From Streptococcus sp. HMSC078D09 (GTDB lineage: Bacteria; Bacillota; Bacilli; Lactobacillales; Streptococcaceae), in contig NZ_KV813675.1 in assembly GCF_001813675.1 (NCBI RefSeq), positions 315,722 to 379,721 of the forward strand: a DNA stretch of 64,000 nt, read 5' to 3'. Below are positions 51,313-60,587 of this stretch, in pieces; positions within the stretch are counted from its first letter, which is position 1, and every line of letters begins with the position of its first letter. The position numbers and the translations under genes were made by a program. The notes beneath the pieces were generated by a model. The model saw nothing but the letters and a program-made list of their open reading frames with translations. It had not been told where the DNA came from and ran no database searches.

Positions 51313-51452
51313 AAAAACTTTCCTTAGGTGAGTACGGACGTCAGCGAACTTCTATGAAGTTCCATGACTAATTATTGAGCCTAAGGTCTCAATAATTCCG
51401 AGTGCCTGAAACGTTATAGTTTCAGGCACTTTTCTCACGGCGGAAAGTTTTT
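51313..51452 (+). repeat. dispersed structured repeat family B, copy 4 (140 bp)
   Basis: 11-bp terminal inverted repeats AAAAACTTTCC/GGAAAGTTTTT; both outermost bases differ from copies 1 and 2 in a compensating way. Stems GAACTTC/GAAGTTC, ATTATTGAG/CTCAATAAT and GTGCCTGAAAC/GTTTCAGGCAC. It marks the left side of the AT-rich insert. Confidence 0.9.
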
Positions 51453-51611
51453 GTAGATGGTTGAATAATTCTAACAAATAAATTCTTTTATTTTGATAGA
51501 ATTTATTGGATTTGTAAAAAAAGAACAGTTTTTCTACACCCTATATTATACATCCTGTTTTAAGACATGGGTACAGAATTTCTGTGCGAACTATTTAATA
51601 AATAAAAGATA

Positions 51612-52457
51612 TTATTCCACATGCTCATTGTAATGTTGCTGATACTGTGACTTGATACTATTTTCTCCTAAAATTTCAAACACTTTTAGAGCTTGTTGCA
51701 TTTTTTCTAGACCACTTCTATTATTTATTTTAAATTCATAGTAGCCTGTAGCATATAGAAATACAGTTTGTTCATAGTAGTTGAACTCATTATTTAATAA
51801 TTTTTTGATCTCGTAAATTAGATAAGAACAATTTTGAAATTTTCTTTTGTCAATGCTTACAATTAAGCAGTTAATTGCCAGCTGAGTAACGAGTTTTTTA
51901 TTAGTCTTATTCAATGTTGAGTAAATAAAATTTTTTATCATTTCCTTTGTTAATAAAAAAGCAGAATTATATTGAATGGTTCGGATACAATTTGCTAATA
52001 ATATAATTTCATAGTATCCCCAAGTTTCAACTTTGAACAAATAATCAGTCAAAGATTCTAATTCTGCCTCGGATGGTGAAATCTTATTATCCAATGTATA
52101 GATTATTGATTTTACCATAGTTCGTTCCAATGAATTGAGTTGATAAATTGTAGAATTAGTGAGTAAGGATTTAATGTTATCAACATTTTGTAGGGAATAC
52201 TCTTTACGGATATATTGCATTAAGTTGCCAAATGATATCGTTTGGGTATATTCAGTATCATGAAGAATAAGAAATTCATCCAATGAGATGTGTAATTTAT
52301 CTAAAATGTTGATAAGTCTAATACAAGATATCTCAGATTCTCCACGTTCGAATCTGGAAATCTGTGATTTTGATAGATGTTTGTCTGCGATAGCACAGAT
52401 ACTTACTTGTTTACTCTTGCGTATTTTTCTAAGTGTTTGACCAAGTTTAGATTTCAT
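51612..52457 (-). CDS. Rgg/GadR/MutR family transcriptional regulator (second)
   Basis: A 281-residue regulator with an N-terminal XRE helix-turn-helix ([34 protein letters not shown]) and a helical TPR-like remainder, the Rgg layout. I chose the ATG at 52457 over a GTG five codons upstream because GTGGGAAAA precedes it. The gene is markedly AT-rich (many AAT, ATT, TTA codons) compared with its housekeeping neighbours. It is divergent from the MFS gene, probably its target. Confidence 0.85.
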   Translation of the reverse strand: MKSKLGQTLRKIRKSKQVSICAIADKHLSKSQISRFERGESEISCIRLINILDKLHISLDEFLILHDTEYTQTISFGNLMQYIRKEYSLQNVDNIKSLLTNSTIYQLNSLERTMVKSIIYTLDNKISPSEAELESLTDYLFKVETWGYYEIILLANCIRTIQYNSAFLLTKEMIKNFIYSTLNKTNKKLVTQLAINCLIVSIDKRKFQNCSYLIYEIKKLLNNEFNYYEQTVFLYATGYYEFKINNRSGLEKMQQALKVFEILGENSIKSQYQQHYNEHVE

Positions 52458-52534
52458 TTTTCCCACTTTCACAACAAAAGTTTAAATAGTTTTTATTTAT
52501 TATACAATACTTAAAAAAGAAAAGGAAAATTGAT

Positions 52535-52561
52535 ATGAAAATTTGTTTAAATTTTTATTAA
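52535..52561 (+). CDS. possible 8-residue leader ORF before the MFS gene
   Basis: AAAAGGAAAATTGAT precedes an ATG that opens MKICLNFY and stops at TAA (52559-52561). It is too short for a normal SHP pheromone precursor. It may be a leader peptide or chance. Confidence 0.2.
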   Translation: MKICLNFY

Positions 52562-52589
52562 TCAATTTTTGAAGGGAGATTGTAGAGAT

Positions 52590-53804
52590 ATGAGTAAAAA
52601 AAATATAATATTACTTATTTCTAGGGGACAAACTAATAATTTTGGAAATAGGGTATATGACTACGCAAATAAAATATTCATTTCTACATTACCAAAATCG
52701 TCAGTATTTTTTATGTCAGTTTATCAATCAACAGAGGTAATAGCACAAATATTTTTTAACTTAATAGGAGGTTTTGTTGCAGATTTTGGAAATAGGAAAA
52801 AAATACTTATTTTAACGGATATCGTTGCTGCTATTTCAACATTTGTTGCTTTTTTATTTCTAGATATGCCTAATAGTGCAATAGTGTTAATAATTGTTAA
52901 TATCATACTAGCTATTCTAAATTCTTTTAACAATCCTGCTTACAAAGCAATAGTTAGAGACCTATTGGATAAAAACTCCATATACATATATAATTCATAC
53001 AGTAGAAGTTTAGCAGAGATTTTTAATATATTAGTTCCCTTTTTTGGAATTTGGATTATTTCTCTATTTGGTTTCAAAGTTTCAATGTTACTAAATTCAT
53101 TAAGTTTTGCCATCTCTGCGATTATAGAATCAAAATTTGTTATTAAAAGTCAAGGTTTTAAAAATCAAAAAACTGCTAAAAAATTAGATATAATGAAAAG
53201 TATCATTGAGGGATTTTGTTATATCCTTCAAAGAAAAGAGTTCTTCATTATTTTGATATTAGTATCCGTACTTAATTTTTTCGTCGCGGGTATAGAACTT
53301 TACTTGCCATTTATAAATAAATTTTTTAATGTTTCCTATATGTATGGATATATATTAGCAGTTCAAACTATTGGGAAAATACTTGGAGCGTACATCAATA
53401 AGTTTTTTAAGAATGATTTCACTATGTCTGAATGTTGTAACTTTTTGCTTATGTCTTCAATTGCATTGGTTCCAATTGTTTTTATTGATAATATTTATTT
53501 AATAATATTGCTTTTTGGAATAAGCTCTTTATTCATTATGATATTCGATGTTCAAATATTTTCAAAAATTCAATCAGAGATCTCAGAAGAATTTTTAGGT
53601 AGAGTTTTTAGTACTGTTTCATTACTATCTTTGGTCTTATCTCCAGTTGGAACTTTTGTTTTTTCTATTTTGAAAATTCATTCTGCAGTGATTTTCTCTA
53701 TTATTGCATTATTCCAAGTTTTATTCTGTCTTTTTATAAAGATATTGCTTTCTTTTGTTAATTCTAAACAGTCATCAGAAAATGAACCTAATGGTTTGGA
53801 ATGA
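52590..53804 (+). CDS. MFS transporter
   Basis: A 404-residue transporter with about twelve hydrophobic segments. It resembles the MFS_3/EntS-like exporter group: QSTEVIAQIFFNLIGGFVADFGNRKKILI is the A-motif between segments two and three, and LNSFNNPAYKAIVRDLL follows. The substrate is unknown. I chose the ATG at 52590; an alternative TTG lies seven codons upstream. Very AT-rich, like its divergent Rgg partner, so both were probably acquired together. Confidence 0.85.
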   Translation: MSKKNIILLISRGQTNNFGNRVYDYANKIFISTLPKSSVFFMSVYQSTEVIAQIFFNLIGGFVADFGNRKKILILTDIVAAISTFVAFLFLDMPNSAIVLIIVNIILAILNSFNNPAYKAIVRDLLDKNSIYIYNSYSRSLAEIFNILVPFFGIWIISLFGFKVSMLLNSLSFAISAIIESKFVIKSQGFKNQKTAKKLDIMKSIIEGFCYILQRKEFFIILILVSVLNFFVAGIELYLPFINKFFNVSYMYGYILAVQTIGKILGAYINKFFKNDFTMSECCNFLLMSSIALVPIVFIDNIYLIILLFGISSLFIMIFDVQIFSKIQSEISEEFLGRVFSTVSLLSLVLSPVGTFVFSILKIHSAVIFSIIALFQVLFCLFIKILLSFVNSKQSSENEPNGLE

Positions 53805-54052
53805 AAATTGAGTATAGTCTCACAAATAGATCAGATCTATTTAATTTATAAATAATAATCACGATAGAGGAAATTATGCCATATAAATATATTTGTCATA
53901 TGGTATTTTGATTGCTTTATAAACACCTGTTATCTATAGTTACCGTTAATAAACTTGGTAGCTAACTAAGAATTATTTATAGTCGAAATAGGAAGAACCC
54001 ATTACGATTTGAGGTAATAGTCCGGCTTTTTTCAACAATTTTCAAAAAAACG
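53805..54052. other. AT-rich gap with a terminator
   Basis: ATGCCATAT (53876-53884) pairs with ATATGGTAT (53898-53906) followed by TTT, a probable terminator for the MFS gene. I see nothing else beyond a short ATTAC/GTAAT hairpin near 54001. Confidence 0.5.
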
Positions 54053-54081
54053 TTGACAAGCAAGGAAATCCGTGGTAAAGT
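54053..54081 (+). promoter_or_regulatory. promoter of the ABC exporter pair
   Basis: A consensus -35 TTGACA (54053-54058), 17 bases, and TAAAGT (54076-54081), preceded by TGG (extended -10). Confidence 0.75.
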
Positions 54082-54112
54082 TAGAACAACAAAGAGAAAG
54101 GAGAAAACCATC

Positions 54113-54184
54113 ATGAACAAAGTAGATGTTTTGATGACACAATTGAATACACAGCTTCTCCAATCTCAGTTGAGTTCGATGTAA
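54113..54184 (+). CDS. 23-residue leader peptide of the ABC exporter operon
   Basis: AAAGGAG lies eight bases before the ATG. The peptide begins MNKVDVL, is rich in Gln and Leu, and ends QLSSM. Its stop is 11 bases before the first terminator's 5' arm, so a ribosome paused at the end of the ORF would cover that arm. The layout is that of ribosome-mediated attenuation, as described for the bmrB leader of B. subtilis bmrCD. Confidence 0.7.
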   Translation: MNKVDVLMTQLNTQLLQSQLSSM

Positions 54185-54195
54185 ACTATAAATGG

Positions 54196-54229
54196 AACCC
54201 AAGATGGAGGAGTTTGTCTTGGGTTTTTT
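54196..54229 (+). terminator. leader terminator 1
   Basis: AACCCAAGA (54196-54204) pairs with TCTTGGGTT (54217-54225), 9 bp, then a T-run. It lies between the leader ORF and the ABC genes. Confidence 0.88.
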
Positions 54230-54278
54230 GTATGCATTTTTACCTGCCTTAACTGAATTGGTGATAGGCATCAGAAGG

Positions 54279-54326
54279 CCCAAGTGTGGACTGAGCACGT
54301 ACTCAGCTCCTTGCTTGGGTTTTTTC
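54279..54326 (+). terminator. leader terminator 2
   Basis: CCCAAG (54279-54284) pairs with CTTGGG (54314-54319), with an inner CTGAG/CTCAG hairpin, then six T. Its arms are identical in core to those of terminator 1, so the two can exchange partners. Confidence 0.85.
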
Positions 54327-54351
54327 TGTGCCATTTTGAAAAGGAGAATAT

Positions 54352-56076
54352 ATGATCAGAGCTATTTGGGAGTATATCAGGGAGCGCAAGTGGCGATATG
54401 TGAAGATCGCTATGGTCCTGATTCTTTATGATTACACCTTATTGATCCCGACGCAAGTTATCCAGCGTTTAGTGGATCATTTGAGTCAGCAGACGCTGAC
54501 GCAATCGAACTTTGTATGGGATATGGTCCTATTGGTAGGGTCAGCCATCCTCAATTATTTGACGGCTTTTTATTGGCAGTTGCGACTCTTTCAGTCGTCA
54601 GTCCATTTCAAGGCGACCCTTCAGGGTCAAGCGTTTCGTAAGCTAGTAGCTATGCGGCGTCCCTTTTTTGAGAAATTCCGTTCAGGGGATCTTTTGACGC
54701 GGTTCACGACAGATGTGGATGGCATGGCTGATATGGCTGGTTACGGGATGATGGTGCTCCTGTTTGGCGGTGGCTTGTTTGCCTTTATTATTCCGACCAT
54801 GTTTTTCATTTCTTGGCAATTAACCTTGATTTCCTTTATTCCCATGATCTTCCTCGTCGTCTCTACCTATTTTTTGAGTAGAAAGCAGGAGGAGTATGTT
54901 GAGCAAAACCGGGAAGCAGTCGCTCAGTTGAATGATGAAGTCTTGGAGTCCATCGAGGGGATTCGGGTCATGAGGGCCTATAGTAAACGGGACCAGCAGG
55001 TCAAACAGTTTCAGAAGAAAACAGCCAGTCTATCCAAAACAGGGGACAAAATTGCTTCTATCCAATATTCTTTTGGCCCCTTAGCCCTGTTGTTTATTGG
55101 TTTTTCGACGGTCTTACTCTTAGTATTTGGAGGCCGGTCCTTAGCAAGCGGGCAATTGAGCCTTGGCAAGTTATTGGCTTTGCAGTTGTATTTGGTCTTT
55201 TTAATTGAACCTATGTGGATGATGGCGGACCTGATCTTGGTCTATCAGACAGGGCAAATGTCCTATAAAAAATTAAAAGAAGTGATTGATGAAACGGATG
55301 ATCTCGAACCAGATGGTCCTAACTATTTAGAGCAGATTGATTCGGTGCAGTTTAAGGATTATTCTTTCAGCTATCCTGGTGCTGAGCGAAAGAGTCTATC
55401 AGGCATTGATTGGACCATTCAGAAAGGACAGACAGTTGGAATTGTTGGTCGTACCGGAGCAGGAAAGACTAGTCTGGTTCGACAATTCTTGCGGCAGTAC
55501 CCAGTTGGTGAGGGAGAATTCTTGGTCAACCAGCAACCGATTGTGGACTACAACCGACACTCCATTGAAGCTAAAATCGGCTATGTTTCCCAAGAACATA
55601 TTTTATTCTCAAAATCCATTCGTGACAATATTGCTCTGGGTAAAAATGGTGCTAGTGAAGAGGATTTGGTGGAAGCTGTAGCCCAAGCTGCTTTTGCAGA
55701 TGATCTTGAGCGGATGTCTCAGGGAATGGACACCTTGATTGGTGAGAAAGGAGTCTCTGTATCAGGAGGTCAAAAACAGCGAATCTCTCTGGCGCGTGCC
55801 TTCTTAAGGGATGCAGAGCTCTTGCTGTTAGATGATTCCCTTTCGGCAGTGGATGCTAAGACCGAACAAGCCATTATCGACACTATTCAAACAGAGCGAA
55901 AAGGTAAGACGACCCTCATTGTTTCCCATCGCTTGTCTGCTGTCCATCAGGCGGATTGGATCATCGTCTTGGATCAAGGACAGATTGTCGAAGAAGGTAG
56001 AGTTAGTGATTTACTGGCTCAAGAGGGCTGGTATTATGAACAATACCAACGGCAACAAAAACAGGAAGGAGAATAA
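54352..56076 (+). CDS. heterodimeric multidrug-type ABC exporter, subunit 1
   Basis: A 574-residue half-transporter: six membrane segments (about residues 15-300), then the ATPase with Walker A GRTGAGKTS, signature VSGGQKQRISLARAF and Walker B LLLLDDSLSAVD. The D after Walker B replaces the catalytic Glu (DDS), so this is the degenerate-site subunit, as in LmrC/BmrC-type heterodimers. It lies behind a leader peptide and two terminators. AAAAGGAGAATAT precedes the ATG. The next gene starts two bases after its stop. Export of drugs or lipids is likely by family; no substrate is shown. Confidence 0.9.
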   Translation: MIRAIWEYIRERKWRYVKIAMVLILYDYTLLIPTQVIQRLVDHLSQQTLTQSNFVWDMVLLVGSAILNYLTAFYWQLRLFQSSVHFKATLQGQAFRKLVAMRRPFFEKFRSGDLLTRFTTDVDGMADMAGYGMMVLLFGGGLFAFIIPTMFFISWQLTLISFIPMIFLVVSTYFLSRKQEEYVEQNREAVAQLNDEVLESIEGIRVMRAYSKRDQQVKQFQKKTASLSKTGDKIASIQYSFGPLALLFIGFSTVLLLVFGGRSLASGQLSLGKLLALQLYLVFLIEPMWMMADLILVYQTGQMSYKKLKEVIDETDDLEPDGPNYLEQIDSVQFKDYSFSYPGAERKSLSGIDWTIQKGQTVGIVGRTGAGKTSLVRQFLRQYPVGEGEFLVNQQPIVDYNRHSIEAKIGYVSQEHILFSKSIRDNIALGKNGASEEDLVEAVAQAAFADDLERMSQGMDTLIGEKGVSVSGGQKQRISLARAFLRDAELLLLDDSLSAVDAKTEQAIIDTIQTERKGKTTLIVSHRLSAVHQADWIIVLDQGQIVEEGRVSDLLAQEGWYYEQYQRQQKQEGE

Positions 56077-56077
56077 G

Positions 56078-57814
56078 ATGAAAGTATTGAAACGATTATT
56101 ATCTTGGATTACTCATTATCCGACTGTCTTTCTTTCCGGCTTTATTTGCCTCTTACTAGCCACCATTTTTTCTGAATTGTCTCCTTTTCTTCTCCAAAAG
56201 ATGATTGATGGGCCTTTGACTGCACTGACCCACGGTGGAGGACAAGGGGACTTGCTTCAGATGGGAGCATTTTATCTCTTGGTCTTGAGCCTAGGACAGC
56301 TGATTAGCTACCTAGGAAATCGGATCTTGCTACACGGAAGCAATCAAGTAACGGCTAGTCTGAGAGACCAAGCCTTTCAAGTCATGCAAGGTCTGCCTAT
56401 TTCTTATTTTGATGACAAGCCGGCTGGGAAGATCGCGACAAGAATTGTCAATGATACGGAGACCTTGAGGACCCAGTTTTATAACTCTTGTATGATACTA
56501 GTCATCTATTTGGTACGCTTTCTCTTTATCCTAGGGATTCTCTTTTACCTGAGTCCTATGATGGGTCTTCTCTTTTGTTTGGTCTTTCCGATTTTCTATG
56601 GGATCCAGTATCTCTACAAGGTCATGACGGACCAGCCGATGAAGGATTTCTTTGATGCGCGAAGCGAGGTCAATACCCAGGTCAATGAACTCTTGCATGG
56701 TGCCAGTATGATTCAGCTCTATCATCAAGAGCCTGGTGTGGTGGAGGAGTTTGAAGCCACTACACAGAAGATGTTAGGGGCCAATGATCGAATCCTCTTA
56801 GCCGATTCCATTGCTTCTTGGACCTTGACGGAATTGCTCAAGTTTTTAGTGATTGCAGGTATTTTGACCATCGCTGGGATTTCTTTCCTACAAGGCAATA
56901 TCGGTGTGACGGCTGGTTTCTTATTTATCAATATTAACTATGTCATTAATCTATTTGATCTCATGGCCAATCTTAGTCGTCAATTCCCAAATATTCGGCG
57001 ATCCTTAGAAACGGGGAGTCGCGTCCTTGCTTTCTTAGACCAACCCTTAGAGGACGATGGTGCATTGGAACTGAAAATAGAAAAGGCTCAAGTCGTGTTT
57101 GACGATGTTCAATTTGCTTATGAAGAAGGCAAGCCAGTTCTGAGAGATATTGCCTTTCAGGCAAGTCCTGGGGAAACCATCGCTCTTGTGGGCCATACTG
57201 GATCGGGTAAGTCTTCGATTATGAACCTGCTCTATCGTTTTTATGATCCTCAAGAAGGAGTGATTTTGATCGATGGTCAAGATATTCGCCAAGTCTCTCG
57301 TGAGAGCCTGCGAAGCCACATGGGGATTGTTCTGCAGGATCCTTATCTATTTACAGGAACCATTGCTAGTAATGTGGCCATGAGTCAGGATCACATTGAT
57401 CGGGAGGCGGTCCAAGATGCCTTGAAAAAAGTCGGAGCTTGGCCCTTTGTAGAGCGCCTTGAAAAGGGAATCGACTATCCAGTCGTAGAAAAAGGATCCG
57501 CCTTTTCAAGTGGTGAGCGCCAATTGATTTCCTTTGCGCGGACGCTCTATATGAATCCGCAAATTCTGATTTTGGATGAGGCAACTTCTCACATTGATAC
57601 GGAAACAGAAGAAATCATCCAACAAGCTATGGCAGTCCTGCAAAAGGGCCGGACCACCTTTATCATTGCCCATCGCTTGTCAACTATCCAAGATGCGGAT
57701 CAGATCTTAGTCTTATCTGAAGGACGCATTGTGGAGCGTGGTAGACACGAGGAACTGGTTGCACAAGGCGGGATTTATGCCCAGATGAATGCCATCCAGC
57801 AAACAGTGGTGTAA
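56078..57814 (+). CDS. heterodimeric multidrug-type ABC exporter, subunit 2
   Basis: A 578-residue half-transporter: six membrane segments (LSWITHYPTVFLSGFICLLL onward), then the ATPase with Walker A GHTGSGKSS, signature FSSGERQLISFART and Walker B ILILDEATSHID with the catalytic Glu intact. Pairing one degenerate and one canonical subunit is the LmrCD/BmrCD pattern. I chose the ATG at 56078 with AGGAAGGAGAATAAG upstream; it begins two bases after the first subunit ends. The terminator at 57841 ends the operon. Confidence 0.92.
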   Translation: MKVLKRLLSWITHYPTVFLSGFICLLLATIFSELSPFLLQKMIDGPLTALTHGGGQGDLLQMGAFYLLVLSLGQLISYLGNRILLHGSNQVTASLRDQAFQVMQGLPISYFDDKPAGKIATRIVNDTETLRTQFYNSCMILVIYLVRFLFILGILFYLSPMMGLLFCLVFPIFYGIQYLYKVMTDQPMKDFFDARSEVNTQVNELLHGASMIQLYHQEPGVVEEFEATTQKMLGANDRILLADSIASWTLTELLKFLVIAGILTIAGISFLQGNIGVTAGFLFININYVINLFDLMANLSRQFPNIRRSLETGSRVLAFLDQPLEDDGALELKIEKAQVVFDDVQFAYEEGKPVLRDIAFQASPGETIALVGHTGSGKSSIMNLLYRFYDPQEGVILIDGQDIRQVSRESLRSHMGIVLQDPYLFTGTIASNVAMSQDHIDREAVQDALKKVGAWPFVERLEKGIDYPVVEKGSAFSSGERQLISFARTLYMNPQILILDEATSHIDTETEEIIQQAMAVLQKGRTTFIIAHRLSTIQDADQILVLSEGRIVERGRHEELVAQGGIYAQMNAIQQTVV

Positions 57815-57840
57815 GATTGTCCTGCAAAGAAAAAGATTGA

Positions 57841-57876
57841 AAACCAGTCTGTATCTAGTATATAGGCTGGTTTTTG
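57841..57876 (+). terminator. terminator after the ABC exporter pair
   Basis: AAACCAG (57841-57847) pairs with CTGGTTT (57867-57873), with further inner pairs, then T-rich. Confidence 0.8.
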
Positions 57877-57911
57877 TGATATAATAAAGTGATAATAGTG
57901 AGGTGATCCAG

Positions 57912-58409
57912 ATGTATATTGAAATGGTAGATGAGACGGGTCAAGTCTCTGACGAAATCTTAAAACAAACGCAAGAAATTTTAGAATTTGCTGCTCAAAA
58001 AATTGGGAAAGAAGACAAGGAAATGGCTGTGACTTTTGTAACCAATGAACGCAGTCATGAACTAAATCTTGAATACCGTGATACGGATCGTCCGACGGAT
58101 GTCATCAGTTTAGAATACAAGCCAGAGATGGAGATTTCTTTTGATGAGGAAGATCTTGCAGAAAATCCAGAATTGGCAGAGATGATGGCAGAATTCGATA
58201 CCTATATTGGTGAGCTCTTTATTTCAATTGAGAAAGCGCGTGAGCAAGCCGAAGAATATGGCCACAGCTTTGAGCGCGAAATGGGATTTTTAGCAGTGCA
58301 TGGTTTTCTTCACATCAATGGCTATGATCACTATACGCCAGAAGAAGAAAAGGAAATGTTTGGCTTACAGGAAGAGATTTTGACAGCCTATGGACTCACA
58401 AGACAATAA
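57912..58409 (+). CDS. ybeY: endoribonuclease YbeY (16S rRNA maturation)
   Basis: A 165-residue zinc-dependent RNase with the metal motif [25 protein letters not shown] is also conserved. It processes the 16S rRNA 3' end and takes part in ribosome quality control. I chose the ATG at 57912 because GAGGTGA lies five bases upstream; a GTG at 57903 would overlap it. TATAAT near 57880 provides a promoter. It overlaps dgkA by 20 bases and starts the conserved ybeY-dgkA-era block. Confidence 0.95.
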   Translation: MYIEMVDETGQVSDEILKQTQEILEFAAQKIGKEDKEMAVTFVTNERSHELNLEYRDTDRPTDVISLEYKPEMEISFDEEDLAENPELAEMMAEFDTYIGELFISIEKAREQAEEYGHSFEREMGFLAVHGFLHINGYDHYTPEEEKEMFGLQEEILTAYGLTRQ

Positions 58410-58788
58410 GCGAAAATGGAAAAATCGAGACTTCACTTCAAGCCTGGAGTTTGCGATAACAGGAATTTTCACATCGATCAAAGAAGAGCGCAATATGCGC
58501 AAGCACGCCTTATCAGCCCTTGTAGCAATGCTTGCTGGTTTGGTATTTAGGATTTCTGCGACAGAATGGCTCTTTTTATTGCTCAGCATTACCTTGGTGA
58601 TTGCTTTTGAAATTATGAATTCAGCCATTGAAAATGTGGTGGATCTAGCCAGTAACTACCATTTCTCTATGTTGGCAAAGAATGCCAAAGACATGGCGGC
58701 TGGAGCGGTCCTCGTTGTATCAGTTTTTGCCTTGGTGACAGGATTGATCATTTTTGTGCCCAAATTCTGGGCCTTGGTATTTGGATAA
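58390..58788 (+). CDS. dgkA: undecaprenol/diacylglycerol kinase
   Basis: A 132-residue membrane kinase with three hydrophobic segments. The conserved [15 protein letters not shown] motif and the N-terminal [23 protein letters not shown] are present. In Gram-positive bacteria this family phosphorylates undecaprenol for wall lipid carrier recycling. It overlaps the ybeY end by 20 bases and precedes era. Confidence 0.92.
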   Translation: MDSQDNKRKWKNRDFTSSLEFAITGIFTSIKEERNMRKHALSALVAMLAGLVFRISATEWLFLLLSITLVIAFEIMNSAIENVVDLASNYHFSMLAKNAKDMAAGAVLVVSVFALVTGLIIFVPKFWALVFG

Positions 58789-58817
58789 GAGGGAGCATGC
58801 CCTCGTGAAAGGATAAT

Positions 58818-59717
58818 ATGACATTTAAATCAGGCTTTGTAGCCATTTTAGGACGTCCCAATGTCGGGAAGTCAACATTTTTGAACCACGTCATGGGGCA
58901 AAAGATTGCCATCATGAGTGACAAGGCGCAAACAACGCGCAATAAGATTATGGGAATCTACACGACCGATAAGGAACAGATCGTCTTTATCGATACCCCA
59001 GGGATTCACAAACCCAAGACAGCCCTTGGAGACTTCATGGTGGAGTCGGCCTATAGTACCCTTCGAGAAGTGGATACCGTTCTCTTTATGGTCCCAGCAG
59101 ACGAGCCACGTGGGAAGGGCGATGATATGATTATCGAACGCCTCAAGGCTGCTAAGGTGCCGGTTATTCTGGTGGTCAATAAGATCGACAAGGTGCACCC
59201 TGACCAACTCTTGGCGCAAATCGATGACTTCCGTAGTCAGATGGACTTCAAGGAAATCGTGCCGATTTCAGCCCTTCAAGGAAACAATGTTTCGCGTTTG
59301 ATTGATATTTTGAGCGAAAATTTAGAAGAAGGTTTCCAATATTTCCCTGCTGATCAGATTACTGACCACCCAGAGCGTTTCTTGGTCTCTGAAATGATCC
59401 GTGAAAAGGTCTTGCACTTGACACGAGAAGAAATTCCCCACTCTGTTGCAGTAGTAGTGGATTCCATGAAGCGGGATGAAGAAACAGATAAGGTTCATAT
59501 CCGTGCAACCATCATGGTGGAACGCGATAGCCAAAAAGGCATTGTCATCGGAAAAGGTGGCGCCATGCTCAAGAAGATCGGAACCCTTGCGCGTAAGGAT
59601 ATCGAGCTCATGCTAGGAGACAAGGTCTTCTTAGAAACTTGGGTCAAGGTCAAAAAAAATTGGCGGGATAAGAAATTGGATCTTGCCGATTTCGGGTACA
59701 ACGAAAAAGAATACTAA
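58818..59717 (+). CDS. era: GTPase Era
   Basis: A 299-residue GTPase for 30S subunit assembly. G1 is [10 protein letters not shown]2 [12 protein letters not shown]3 DTPGIHKPK and G4 NKID. A C-terminal KH domain follows ([24 protein letters not shown]). Standard length. AAAGGATAAT precedes the ATG. Confidence 0.97.
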   Translation: MTFKSGFVAILGRPNVGKSTFLNHVMGQKIAIMSDKAQTTRNKIMGIYTTDKEQIVFIDTPGIHKPKTALGDFMVESAYSTLREVDTVLFMVPADEPRGKGDDMIIERLKAAKVPVILVVNKIDKVHPDQLLAQIDDFRSQMDFKEIVPISALQGNNVSRLIDILSENLEEGFQYFPADQITDHPERFLVSEMIREKVLHLTREEIPHSVAVVVDSMKRDEETDKVHIRATIMVERDSQKGIVIGKGGAMLKKIGTLARKDIELMLGDKVFLETWVKVKKNWRDKKLDLADFGYNEKEY

Positions 59718-59762
59718 GAAGAGGTGGGCAGAAGCCTGCTTCTTGTTTTTGAAAGGAGTTCT

Positions 59763-60587
59763 ATGCCGGAATTACCAGAAGTTGAGACCGTTCGGCGTGG
59801 TCTTGAGAAATTAATTCTTGGGAAAACCATCCAATCAGTGGAAGTAAAGTATCAAAAGATGATTCATACGGATCTAGATGCTTTTTGTCAAGATCTTCCA
59901 GGTCAAGAAATTCGGGCCATGGGGCGCCGCGGGAAATACCTCTTGTTTTATTTGACGGATTTGGTTTTGATCTCGCATTTACGGATGGAAGGCAAGTATT
60001 TCTTTTATCCAGATGAAGTCCCTCTTCGCAAGCACGCCCATGTCTTCTTTCATTTTACAGATGGTAGCACTCTGGTCTATGAAGATGTCCGCAAGTTTGG
60101 GACCATGGAAGTCATAGTACCTGAGCTTGTCGACAGCTATTTTTTGGCGAAAAAGATTGGTCCAGAGCCGACAGAAGCAGATTTTAAAGAACCAGCCTTC
60201 CAAGCAGCTCTTAAACAATCAAAGAAACCCATTAAATCAGCTCTTTTAGACCAAAAATTAGTGGCTGGTCTGGGCAATATCTATGTAGATGAGGTCCTTT
60301 ATCGAGCTAAGGTTCATCCAGCCCGTTTGGGTCAAAGCTTGACTGCTAGAGAAGCCAAAGCTATTCGAAAGGAAACAATCGCTGTATTAGCTCAGGCTGT
60401 CGAAAAAGGTGGCTCCACCATTCGCTCTTATAGCAATGCCTTCGGAGAGGATGGCACCATGCAGGAAGAGCACCAGGTCTATGGGAAAACAGGTCAACCT
60501 TGTTTGCGCTGCGGGACACCGATTGAGAAAATCCAGCTGGGGGGACGCGGAACCCATTTTTGCCCGCACTGTCAAAAGGAGAACTAG
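59763..60587 (+). CDS. mutM: formamidopyrimidine-DNA glycosylase
   Basis: A 274-residue DNA repair enzyme that removes oxidised purines. The N-terminal catalytic [13 protein letters not shown] follows the initiator Met. The C-terminal zinc finger has [10 protein letters not shown] and [27 protein letters not shown] is the helix-two-turn-helix region. I chose the ATG at 59763, which exposes Pro as residue 2 (essential for catalysis), with AAAGGAGTTCT upstream. It abuts coaE. Confidence 0.97.
   Translation: MPELPEVETVRRGLEKLILGKTIQSVEVKYQKMIHTDLDAFCQDLPGQEIRAMGRRGKYLLFYLTDLVLISHLRMEGKYFFYPDEVPLRKHAHVFFHFTDGSTLVYEDVRKFGTMEVIVPELVDSYFLAKKIGPEPTEADFKEPAFQAALKQSKKPIKSALLDQKLVAGLGNIYVDEVLYRAKVHPARLGQSLTAREAKAIRKETIAVLAQAVEKGGSTIRSYSNAFGEDGTMQEEHQVYGKTGQPCLRCGTPIEKIQLGGRGTHFCPHCQKEN

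Noticed and set aside
52473..52589. SHP-type pheromone gene next to the second Rgg
   Set aside because: The only translated-looking frame is eight codons (52535-52561), far shorter than SHP precursors of about 20-30 residues.
50894..54052. tRNA-Thr as an integrase attachment site for a genomic island
   Set aside because: No integrase gene and no repeat of the tRNA 3' end on the far side of the AT-rich segment.
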